A stretch of 64,000 nucleotides of DNA from Oscillospiraceae bacterium (GTDB taxonomy: Bacteria; Bacillota; Clostridia; Oscillospirales; Oscillospiraceae): the NCBI GenBank assembly GCA_031261745.1, contig JAISJC010000153.1, positions 1-64,000 on the forward strand, written 5' to 3'. The first letter of the stretch is position 1; each line of letters opens with the position of its first letter. The notes beneath the pieces are model-generated. The model was not told the origin of the DNA, searched no databases, and saw only the letters and a program-made list of their open reading frames with translations. A program made the translations under genes and the position numbers. Of this stretch, positions 17,379 to 24,931 are shown piece after piece.

Positions 17379-18250
17379 CCCTTAGTTCCCCCGCGCGACA
17401 CGCCCGCCATTACCTTCTTGCGGAAAATCAAAAACAGCACGATCAGCGGGACGGAAATCACCACGACCGCCGCCATCATCGCCGGAATATTCTCGCGTCC
17501 GAATCCACTTTCGCGTATCTCCTGAATGCCGTTTGAGACGAGGAAATAATTCGCGTCGTCGGTGATGAGCCGCGGCCACACAAACGAGTTCCAGCACTCA
17601 ATGACTTTCAAAATCACAATCGTAATTATCGTGGGCTTGCATATCGGCAGCATAACCTTGAACAGGTACTTCAAATCAGAGGTGCCGTCAACCTTGGCGG
17701 CGTAATACAGCTCGTCCGGTATCTGCGCAAGGTTCTCTTTCAGCAGATAGATGTAAAAAACCGACGTGACGGACGGCAGAATCAGCCCAAGGAAGGTGTT
17801 CCGCATATCGAGCGTCGTAATCGTCACAAAGTTGGTGACGATTACAAGCTCATTCGGTATCATCATAAGCGCGAGAAAAAGCATAAACGCGACGTTCTTC
17901 CCCTTGAAATTCAGCCGCGCGAACGCAAAGGCCGCAAAAACCGTCACAACCAGCATTATCGCCGTGGTTGAGACCGTGAAGATGAGCGTATTCACAAAAT
18001 ATCCGGCGAGAGGCACGGCTGTAAACGCGGATATGTAGTTCTCCATAGTCGGTGACAGCGTGAAAAACGCCGGTATAAATTCCGAAGTGTAGGAGCCGTA
18101 GCTTTTCACTGAGGACAGCAGCATCCAGTAAAAGGGGAACAGCACCATAACAGCCCAAAGCGTCAGCAACGTGTAGATAACAACGTTTCCGACCGTTTTG
18201 CGGGCTTTCGCGGACTTTTTTATTTTAGAGTAGCCGGTGTGTTTTGTCAT
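17375..18250 (-). CDS. CUT1 ABC transporter permease, MalG type
   Basis: The start at the ATG at 18250 (MTKHTGYSKI) has an upstream AAAGGTC, giving 291 aa; the longer track ORF lacks a better SD. Six membrane helices begin with VVIYTLLTLWAVMVLFPFYWML. The coupling motif region is ELYYAAKVDGTSDLKYLFKVMLPICKPTI, the EAA loop of sugar permeases. With the MalF-type partner it forms the import channel for an oligosaccharide or related carbon source. Confidence 0.9.
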   Translation of the reverse strand: MTKHTGYSKIKKSAKARKTVGNVVIYTLLTLWAVMVLFPFYWMLLSSVKSYGSYTSEFIPAFFTLSPTMENYISAFTAVPLAGYFVNTLIFTVSTTAIMLVVTVFAAFAFARLNFKGKNVAFMLFLALMMIPNELVIVTNFVTITTLDMRNTFLGLILPSVTSVFYIYLLKENLAQIPDELYYAAKVDGTSDLKYLFKVMLPICKPTIITIVILKVIECWNSFVWPRLITDDANYFLVSNGIQEIRESGFGRENIPAMMAAVVVISVPLIVLFLIFRKKVMAGVSRGGTKG

Positions 18251-18261
18251 TTTTTTGACCT

Positions 18262-19152
18262 TTAATAATAAATATGCTTCTTGCTTATCAGCGAATTGAT
18301 ACACGTTATCGTCAGCACGATGACGAGCAGCACGATTGCCGCAGCCGATGCGTAGGACGGGTAGCCGCCGCTGTTGCCGTAGAGCATATCGTAGATATAG
18401 CCGACGATTGTATTCATCTCCGCCGCGTTCAGGTCGGTGCCGAATAATGCGACAGCGTCGCTGTACGCCTTGAACGCGCCGATAAAGGCGGTGATAATCA
18501 AATAGAAAATCATCGGGGAAATCATCGGAAGCGTGATTTTCCCGAAGGTGCGGAGCTTTGAGGTGCCGTCCACCTTTGCCGCGTCGTAGTATTGCGGATT
18601 CACGGACGCGAGCGCGCTCGTCAGGATTAAGACCTTAAACGGCAGTACAATCCATATCGTATAAAAGCACAGGACGAACATTTTCGCCCAGTACGGCCCG
18701 TCGATAAAATCAACGGACGCACCGCCGAACCAGTTAATGAGCAGGTTAATCAGCCCGTCGGAATACGCGGTCTTTTTGAACAGAATCATAAATACCAGAC
18801 CGACGGCGAGCGTGTTCGTCACATACGGCAGAAAATATACCGTCTGGAACAGTTTCTTTAACGCTTTAATCGAGTTCAGTCCCGCGGAGATCAGCAGCGC
18901 AAGCCCCGTGGAAACGGGAACGGTGATAATAACCAGGATGAAAGTGTTCTTTACGGCCTGCAAAAAATACGGGTCGTGCAGAACATAGGAGTAGTTATAC
19001 GAGCCGACGCCGAAAAACGTCTGCGACGCGGAATTATACCCCTCCTCAAAGGAATATATAAAGACATCCACGAGGGGATATACCATAAAGAACCCCAGAA
19101 AGAGAACCGCCGGTAAAAGGTACAGCCAGCCCTTGTTATTTCTCCTGTCCAT
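18262..19152 (-). CDS. CUT1 ABC transporter permease, MalF type
   Basis: This 296-aa six-helix permease begins with GWLYLLPAVLFLGFFMVYPLVDVFIYSF. The EAA loop reads PQYYDAAKVDGTSKLRTFGKITLPMISP. It lies 3 bp after the ATPase gene and 11 bp before the MalG-type gene, so all are one operon. Substrate specificity cannot be deduced. Confidence 0.9.
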   Translation of the reverse strand: MDRRNNKGWLYLLPAVLFLGFFMVYPLVDVFIYSFEEGYNSASQTFFGVGSYNYSYVLHDPYFLQAVKNTFILVIITVPVSTGLALLISAGLNSIKALKKLFQTVYFLPYVTNTLAVGLVFMILFKKTAYSDGLINLLINWFGGASVDFIDGPYWAKMFVLCFYTIWIVLPFKVLILTSALASVNPQYYDAAKVDGTSKLRTFGKITLPMISPMIFYLIITAFIGAFKAYSDAVALFGTDLNAAEMNTIVGYIYDMLYGNSGGYPSYASAAAIVLLVIVLTITCINSLISKKHIYY

Positions 19153-19155
19153 CAG

Positions 19156-20256
19156 CTACACCTCAAAAAAGATGCGGTCTTCGGTTTCTCTGCTGAATAA
19201 GAACACCTTGTCGGGTTTCACGGTGAATCTGACGTTCGCCGACGTAAAATCCACCGCGCTTTCCGCGTTAATAATGGAACGTATTGTCGGATTCGCGGAG
19301 GCGTCGTGGGAGGAGACTATACTCACGTCGCGCCCCATAACCTCCACGCGGCTGAGATTACAGCACAGCGGACCGCCGCTGTCAAGCACGAAACCCTCCG
19401 GACGGATGCCGACGTAAACCTCGCGGTCCGAAATGCCTTTTATATCGAGTACCGCGTCCTCGCCGATAAAGAGCGTACCGCCGTCGACTTTTCCGATGAA
19501 CACGTTTATGGGCGGCGTGCCGAGGAACTTGGCGACGAAGAGATTCACCGGACTGTCATAGACGTCCTGCGGCTTTCCGATTTGTTCAACAACGCCGCTC
19601 CGCATAACGACGATTATGTCGGAAATACTCATCGCCTCCTCCTGGTCGTGGGTCACAAAGACGGTGGTAATCTGCGTCTGCCGCTGTATGCGCCTTATTT
19701 CCTCCCGCGTTTGAAGTCTCAAACGCGCGTCGAGGTTGGAGAGCGGCTCGTCGAGCAGGAGAATCCGCGGCATCTTAACCAAGGCGCGCGCAATCGCGAC
19801 GCGCTGCTGCTGACCGCCGGAAAGTTCGCTCGGCCTGCGGTCCATCAGCTCGCCGATTTGGACAAGTCCCGCGACTTCGTGCGCCCGTGCGAGCATATCG
19901 GCCTTGGACAGCCTGTCCTCGCCTTTCAGGTTTTGCAGCGGAAAAAGTATGTTTTGCCGTACGGTCAAATGCGGATAGAGCGCGTAATTCTGAAACACGA
20001 GACCCACGCCCCTGTTCTCCGGCGGTAAATCGGTAACGTCGTCGTCACCGAAAAATATTCTGCCGCCGGTGGGCGTCAGCAGACCGCATATAAGGTTGAG
20101 TGCCGTGCTTTTACCGCAGCCGGAGGGACCGAGCAACCCGATAAGTTTGCCGTCGGGAATTTCAAAATTGAAATCCCTGACCGCAATGACGTCGGCGTTA
20201 ACTCTCTTATTGCGGCTCGGAAAAGCCTTCGATAGATTCTGTAATACAACTTTCAT
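19156..20256 (-). CDS. CUT1 ABC transporter ATPase, MsmK/UgpC type
   Basis: This 366-aa protein has a nucleotide-binding domain followed by the C-terminal regulatory TOBE domain of sugar importers. Motifs are Walker A GPSGCGKST (about 44-52), Q-loop FQNYALYPHLTVRQN, signature LSGGQQQRVAIARAL, Walker B ILLLDEPLSNLD and switch His in VFVTHDQEEAMS. The TOBE segment includes VYVGIRPEGF. The ATPase is dedicated to this operon rather than shared, as it is the first gene behind the promoter at 20322-20350. Confidence 0.92.
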   Translation of the reverse strand: MKVVLQNLSKAFPSRNKRVNADVIAVRDFNFEIPDGKLIGLLGPSGCGKSTALNLICGLLTPTGGRIFFGDDDVTDLPPENRGVGLVFQNYALYPHLTVRQNILFPLQNLKGEDRLSKADMLARAHEVAGLVQIGELMDRRPSELSGGQQQRVAIARALVKMPRILLLDEPLSNLDARLRLQTREEIRRIQRQTQITTVFVTHDQEEAMSISDIIVVMRSGVVEQIGKPQDVYDSPVNLFVAKFLGTPPINVFIGKVDGGTLFIGEDAVLDIKGISDREVYVGIRPEGFVLDSGGPLCCNLSRVEVMGRDVSIVSSHDASANPTIRSIINAESAVDFTSANVRFTVKPDKVFLFSRETEDRIFFEV

Positions 20257-20321
20257 TGTGTTTTCCCTATACGTAGATTCGCCTGTAAAATTCTGATATT
20301 TCGCATATTATATTAGCTTAT

Positions 20322-20350
20322 ATATTAGCACTTTGCGGTGTTACTGTCAA
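20322..20350 (-). promoter_or_regulatory. Promoter of the CUT1 ABC operon
   Basis: On the minus strand, TTGACA (20350-20345), a 17-bp spacer and TAATAT (20327-20322) lie about 65 bp before the ATPase gene. Confidence 0.7.
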
Positions 20351-20372
20351 GTGAAAAACTGCGCAAACGCTC

Positions 20373-20401
20373 TTGCAAAGCCGCCGCAAATAATATATAA
20401 T
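20373..20401 (+). promoter_or_regulatory. Promoter of the ABC-F gene, nearly leaderless
   Basis: TTGCAA (20373-20378), a 17-bp spacer and TATAAT (20396-20401) place the transcription start only a few bases before the ATG at 20411. No SD is seen. Confidence 0.65.
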
Positions 20402-20410
20402 GCCTACACT

Positions 20411-21949
20411 ATGAGTATTTTACAAATCAAAAACCTGACCGTGACCCTCAAAAAGGATCTGCGGACAATCATCGACGGCTTCAACTTCACGCTGGGCGAC
20501 GGCGACCGCGCCGTCGTCATCGGCGAGGAGGGCAACGGCAAATCCACGCTGCTGAAACTGATTTTCGCGCCCGAACTCGCGGAGCAATACTGCGAATATT
20601 CCGGCGAAATCATCACGCGCGGAACGCGCCTCGGCTATCTGCCGCAGGAACTGACGGAGGACGCAAAAACAATCGCCGTCGCGGATTTCTGCGCCGCAAT
20701 CCCTGAGTTCTACGACGTTTCGCCGAAGGAACTCGCGAAGCTGTGCCGCGACCTCGATTTATCCGCTGAATTTCCGTTTTCGGAGCAGATTATCGGCACG
20801 CTCTCCGGCGGGGAGCGCGTCAAGCTCCAGCTGCTGAAAATCCTGATTGCGGAGCCGGACATTCTCCTGCTGGACGAGCCGTCGAACGACATCGACATCG
20901 AAACGCTTGAATGGCTCGAACGCTTTATCAACACCTGCGGCAAGCCCGTTCTCTACGTTTCGCACGACGAAACGCTCATCGAGAACACCGCTAACGTGAT
21001 AATCCACCTCGAACAGGTGCGCCGCAAGACACTCCCGCGCGCGACCGTCGCGAAATCCGGCTACGGGGATTACATCGAGTCTCGCTCCCGCGCGATTGAC
21101 AGGCAGGAGCGCGACGCGCGCCGTGAAAAGGCGGAGCTGGACGCGAAAATGGAGAAATTCCGCCAAATCGAGCAAAAGGTCGAGCATCGGCAGGAAACCA
21201 TCACGCGGCAGGACCCCCACAGCGGCCAGCTGCTTAAAAAGAAGATGAAAGCCGTCAAATCCCTCGAAAAACGCATCGACCGCGAGAGCGAGGATATGAC
21301 GCAGTTTCCCGACCTTGAGGACGCGATTTTCCTGCGCTTCGACGCGGGGACAATGGTGCCGAACGGCAAAACCGTCATCGAATTTGAGCTTGCGGAGCTG
21401 ACTAACGGCGGCGCGGTTCTCGCGCGCGATATCAAGCTCACGGTGACGGGCGCGGAAAAGGTCTGCATAACCGGCCGCAACGGCGCGGGCAAGACGACGC
21501 TGCTCAAAGCGATTGCGGCGCAGCTCCTCCCGCGCGCGGATATCAGGTGCGGCTATATGCCGCAGGACTATTTCGACCTGCTGCCAATGGATAAAACGCC
21601 CGTCGAATTTCTCGCGCCGTCGGGCAAAAAGGACGAGGTTACGCGGGCAATGACGATGCTCGGCAGCGTAAAATACACGGCGGACGAGATGGCACACACG
21701 ATTTTCGCGCTCTCCGGCGGCCAAAAGGCAAAGCTGATGTTCTTAAAACTCATTTCGGACGGCTGCAACGTCCTGCTTCTCGACGAGCCGACGCGTAATT
21801 TCAGCCCGATGTCGAACCCCGTAATCCGCGGGATTCTCCGCGAGTACGGCGGCTCGATTATCAGCGTTTCGCACGACCGGCGGTACATCGCCGAGGTCTG
21901 CGACACCGTTTACGAATTGACAGAGAGCGGATTAAAACCCCGACCGTGA
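20411..21949 (+). CDS. ABC-F family ATPase (ribosome-associated or resistance type)
   Basis: The start is placed at the ATG at 20411 (MSILQIKNLT), giving 512 aa with two nucleotide-binding domains and no membrane helices, as in translation factors of the ABC-F class. NBD1 has GEEGNGKST, LSGGERVKLQLLK and ILLLDEPSNDID. A charged linker (about 230-300, rich in KAELDAKMEKFRQIEQKVE) follows. NBD2 has GRNGAGKTT, LSGGQKAKLMFLK and VLLLDEPTRNFSP. The usual second-site D-loop NHLD is replaced by RNFS, which also occurs in clostridial Vga/Lsa-like proteins. It may protect ribosomes from antibiotics or act as a housekeeping factor. Confidence 0.85.
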   Translation: MSILQIKNLTVTLKKDLRTIIDGFNFTLGDGDRAVVIGEEGNGKSTLLKLIFAPELAEQYCEYSGEIITRGTRLGYLPQELTEDAKTIAVADFCAAIPEFYDVSPKELAKLCRDLDLSAEFPFSEQIIGTLSGGERVKLQLLKILIAEPDILLLDEPSNDIDIETLEWLERFINTCGKPVLYVSHDETLIENTANVIIHLEQVRRKTLPRATVAKSGYGDYIESRSRAIDRQERDARREKAELDAKMEKFRQIEQKVEHRQETITRQDPHSGQLLKKKMKAVKSLEKRIDRESEDMTQFPDLEDAIFLRFDAGTMVPNGKTVIEFELAELTNGGAVLARDIKLTVTGAEKVCITGRNGAGKTTLLKAIAAQLLPRADIRCGYMPQDYFDLLPMDKTPVEFLAPSGKKDEVTRAMTMLGSVKYTADEMAHTIFALSGGQKAKLMFLKLISDGCNVLLLDEPTRNFSPMSNPVIRGILREYGGSIISVSHDRRYIAEVCDTVYELTESGLKPRP

Positions 21950-21961
21950 GGTCGGGGTTTT
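21934..21961. terminator. Terminator overlapping the ABC-F stop codon
   Basis: A 12-bp stem, AAAACCCCGACC with its complement GGTCGGGGTTTT, has a GTGA loop that includes part of the stop codon. It sits between convergent genes and can act both ways. Confidence 0.85.
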
Positions 21962-21977
21962 ATGCAGGCTGTTGTGT

Positions 21978-22781
21978 TTAGCCGATTGCGGTCAGTCCGC
22001 CGTCGGGATAGAGGATGTTGCCCGTCATAAAGTCGGACGCGGGAGCCGCGAGGAAAACGGCGGTGCCTACGATGTCCACGGGGTCGCCCATCTTGCGCAT
22101 CGGATTGCCCTCGCCCTGCTGTTTCAGGTACTGCTCAATTGATACGCCGGCGTCGGCGGCGCGCTTCTCGAACACGGAAACCATCATCGGCGTCGCCGTG
22201 ATGTTCGGGCCGATTGCGTTGACGGTCACGCCGAACGGACCGAACTCTGACGCGATTTGCTTCGTGAGCATATCGACCGCGCCCTTAGTCGCGCAGTAGC
22301 CGGCGTTGCCGGTACCTTTCGTCGCGATTTTGCCGCGGACGGAGGACAGATTGATGATTTTTCCGTAGCCGGTCTCCTTGAAGTGGCGGCCGAAGTGCTT
22401 CGCGGAAATCATAAAGCTCGTGATATTCGCGTCGAGCATCTGACGGAACACGTCGATATCAAAATCAAGCGCGTCCTGCTTCTTGTTGAAGCCCTGCGCG
22501 TTGACAAGAATCGTCACGTCGCCGAGCTTTGCGAGGGCGGTCTTGACGAGGGCTTCGACGTCCGCCTCGACGGAGGCGTCGCCCGCCGCGTACTCGACGG
22601 ACTTGCCCGTCGCGGCTTTAAGCTCCTCCTGCGCCTTTTTCAGCGCGTCCTCTTTGCGGGAGGAAATGAGGACCTTCGCGCCCGCCTCGATGAGACCCTG
22701 CGCGATTGCCTGTCCGAGGCCGCCCGCGCCGCCGATGACGACCGCGCCCTTGCCGGTTAAATCGAATAACTTGTTAGACAT
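21978..22781 (-). CDS. SDR-family NAD(P)-dependent oxidoreductase
   Basis: This 267-aa classical short-chain dehydrogenase has the nucleotide motif GGAGGLGQAIA (about 17-27), NAQG at about 99-102 (a variant of NNAG), catalytic Ser in INLSSVRGK and the YCATKGA (Tyr-x3-Lys) site, and ends ILYPDGGLTAIG. It follows the thiolase by 33 bp in an operon with a phloroglucinol-type transhydroxylase. Ring reduction of phloroglucinol by an SDR enzyme is known in gut anaerobes, so this could be the ring reductase or a 3-hydroxy-oxohexanoate dehydrogenase. A generic 3-oxoacyl or gluconate reductase is also possible. Confidence 0.85.
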   Translation of the reverse strand: MSNKLFDLTGKGAVVIGGAGGLGQAIAQGLIEAGAKVLISSRKEDALKKAQEELKAATGKSVEYAAGDASVEADVEALVKTALAKLGDVTILVNAQGFNKKQDALDFDIDVFRQMLDANITSFMISAKHFGRHFKETGYGKIINLSSVRGKIATKGTGNAGYCATKGAVDMLTKQIASEFGPFGVTVNAIGPNITATPMMVSVFEKRAADAGVSIEQYLKQQGEGNPMRKMGDPVDIVGTAVFLAAPASDFMTGNILYPDGGLTAIG

Positions 22782-22814
22782 TATATAAACTCCTTTTCAA
22801 AATAGAATACAAAA

Positions 22815-24014
22815 TTAAAGTGCCTCTATAATCGTCGCCTGGCCCATTCCCCCCGCTATGCAGAGAGCCGCAAGGCCGTATTTGTTGCCGCGCTTGCGCA
22901 TCTCGTGCAGCAGCGTGACGATTATGCGGCAGCCGCTCGACCCGACGGGGTGACCGAGCGCGATTGCGCCGCCGTTGACATTCGTAATTTCCTTGTTGAT
23001 GCCCAGCTCGTGAATGACCGCGAGCGACTGCGCCGCAAAGGCCTCGTTCAGCTCAAACAGCTCAATGTCGCCGAGCGTCATATCCGCGCGGGCGAGGGCT
23101 TTTTTAATCGCGGGAACCGGTCCGATACCCATAATGCGCGGGTCAACGCCCGCGACGGCGTAGGAGACGAACCGCGCGAGCGGCTTCAAGCCCAGCTCCT
23201 TCGCCTTGTCCGCGGACATAATAAGCAGCGCGGACGCGCCGTCGTTGCGGCCGGAGCTGTTGCCCGCCGTGACGCTGCCGTCCTTTTTGAACGCGGCGGC
23301 GAGCTTCGCGAGCTTTTCCGGCGAGGTTTCGCGCGGGTATTCGTCGGTGTCGAAAACAATCGGGTCGCCCTTTTTCTGCGGAATAATAACAGGGACGATT
23401 TCGTCCTTGAATTTCCCCTCTTTTATCGCGTTCGCGGCGCGGACCTGCGACTCATACGAGAACGCGTCCATCTCCTCGCGCGTGACGTGGAATTCCTCGA
23501 CGATATGCTCGCCGCCGGCCATTCCCATATTGAACACGCCGTATTTCTCCTGCGGCTGGGACTGAAACTGCCCCTCGGTCAGGGAATCGAGCAGCGTCGT
23601 GTTGCCCGTGCCGAGGCCGTAGCGCGCCCCGCGCAGATAGAACGGCGCGGTGGACATACTCTCCGTACCGCCCGCGATGACTATATCCGTGTCTCCGACC
23701 TGAATGCTCATAATGCCGTTGACGACGGCCGTCATCGCCGACGCGCACTGGCGCATAACGGTGTACGCGGGGACGGTTTCGGGAATCGCGGTGCGCAGCG
23801 CGGCGATTCGCGCGATGTTAGGGTTGTCTGACGACTGGCGGCAGTGGCCCATAATTACCTCGTCGATCTTCGCGGGGTCAATGCCGCTGCGGTCGAGAAT
23901 CCCCTGAATTACGACGCGCGCAAGCTCCTCCGGACCGACATTTTTCAGCGTTCCGCCGATTGTTCCGACGGCGGTGCGGCACGCCTCAACGATTACTACT
24001 TCTCTTGTCTGCAT
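22815..24014 (-). CDS. Acetyl-CoA C-acetyltransferase (thiolase)
   Basis: The start at the ATG at 24014 (MQTREVVIVE) gives 399 aa, normal for thiolases; the 19 extra codons in the track have no support. The nucleophile Cys is in VMRQCASAMTAVVNG (about residue 90), with NEAFAAQSLAV, and the C-terminal GGAIALGHPVGSSGCRI with catalytic His and Cys. It joins or cleaves acetoacetyl-CoA-type units. In this operon it could release acetyl-CoA from the open-chain product of ring degradation, but it may equally serve butyrate metabolism. Confidence 0.92.
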   Translation of the reverse strand: MQTREVVIVEACRTAVGTIGGTLKNVGPEELARVVIQGILDRSGIDPAKIDEVIMGHCRQSSDNPNIARIAALRTAIPETVPAYTVMRQCASAMTAVVNGIMSIQVGDTDIVIAGGTESMSTAPFYLRGARYGLGTGNTTLLDSLTEGQFQSQPQEKYGVFNMGMAGGEHIVEEFHVTREEMDAFSYESQVRAANAIKEGKFKDEIVPVIIPQKKGDPIVFDTDEYPRETSPEKLAKLAAAFKKDGSVTAGNSSGRNDGASALLIMSADKAKELGLKPLARFVSYAVAGVDPRIMGIGPVPAIKKALARADMTLGDIELFELNEAFAAQSLAVIHELGINKEITNVNGGAIALGHPVGSSGCRIIVTLLHEMRKRGNKYGLAALCIAGGMGQATIIEAL

Positions 24015-24041
24015 TGAAAAAACCTTCTTAATGTTTGATTT

Positions 24042-24062
24042 GGGGCGGGGTGACCCCGCCCC
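24042..24062. other. GC-rich hairpin between transhydroxylase and thiolase genes
   Basis: GGGGCGGGG and CCCCGCCCC flank a 3-nt loop in the 56-bp gap. No T-run follows on the minus strand, so it may be a partial terminator, a pause, or an mRNA stabiliser that separates expression of the two halves of the operon. Confidence 0.5.
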
Positions 24063-24070
24063 ATATTTCA

Positions 24071-24931
24071 CTATTTGCTCAAAAACGTCCTGTCAACGTA
24101 ATGGTCCCTGTCCGTCTTTGCCGTGTAGCTTACGGGTTTGTAGCCCTTGGCTTCGATCGTAATCTTCGCGTCCTTGTTCTTCGGCAGCCACTCAATTTCC
24201 CAGTCGCCGAAGTAGTTCGTTTCGGTTTCAAACGTCTGTCCGTCCACCTCAACCCTGACCTTCGCGCCGATAAAGACCTCTTCCAGCTCCGCGGGATGAT
24301 AGACCGTCCCCGCGAGGTATACGGTCGGCACATTCAGCCACTTGACGTTGGTCTCCTGTCCCGCGAGCGGCTCCAACTGCGTCTGACGCTCACGCGCGAC
24401 GAGCTTTGAAATCTCGCTGTTCGGGTCGTCAAGGTCGCCGAAGATGAGTGCCTGATTCGGGCAGGATTCGACGCAGCGCGGGGTTTTCAGCTTCGGGTCA
24501 CCGAGGTACGCGAGGTATTCGGGATCGTCGAGCAGCTCCGCGCACATCGTGCATTTCTGCGGGATTTCCAGCTCCTCATTCCAGTACACCGCGTCAATCG
24601 GACACGCGTCAACAATCGCCCTCTGCCCCTTGGACTTCACGGGGTCGATGATGACAATCCCGTCGTCGCGCTTGTAGACCGCGCCGTTTTTCGCCGCTTT
24701 CGCGCAGGCGGGGTCCGCGCAGTGCGCGCAGAGGGTCGGCACCGTCGCGGTCTTGATCTTCCGCGAGTCGTCGCCGCGCTCCCATTCGCGCACATCAATC
24801 CATTTCTGTCCCATCATCGGCTGCGCCGCCGTCAGCTTCGACGCAAAGCCGCAATGCTCGTCCTTGCACGCCGTAAAGCAGCAGTAGCAAGCCATACACA
24901 TACGGGAATCAACTGCAATACCTAAACGCAT
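24071..24931 (-). CDS. Transhydroxylase-type small subunit: ferredoxin domain plus C-terminal beta domain
   Basis: The start at the ATG at 24931 overlaps the stop of the large subunit (TAATG), giving 286 aa. The N-terminal two-thirds is a DMSO-reductase-family electron-transfer subunit with several [4Fe-4S] cysteine clusters: CMACYCCFTACKDEHC, CAHCADPACAKAA, CPIDAVYWN, CTMCAELLD and CVESCPNQA. From about residue 205 a beta-sandwich/carboxypeptidase-regulatory-like domain follows (YLAGTVYHPAE...GYKPVSYTAKTD). That extra C-terminal domain is a known hallmark of the pyrogallol-phloroglucinol transhydroxylase beta subunit. Confidence 0.85.
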   Translation of the reverse strand: MRLGIAVDSRMCMACYCCFTACKDEHCGFASKLTAAQPMMGQKWIDVREWERGDDSRKIKTATVPTLCAHCADPACAKAAKNGAVYKRDDGIVIIDPVKSKGQRAIVDACPIDAVYWNEELEIPQKCTMCAELLDDPEYLAYLGDPKLKTPRCVESCPNQALIFGDLDDPNSEISKLVARERQTQLEPLAGQETNVKWLNVPTVYLAGTVYHPAELEEVFIGAKVRVEVDGQTFETETNYFGDWEIEWLPKNKDAKITIEAKGYKPVSYTAKTDRDHYVDRTFLSK

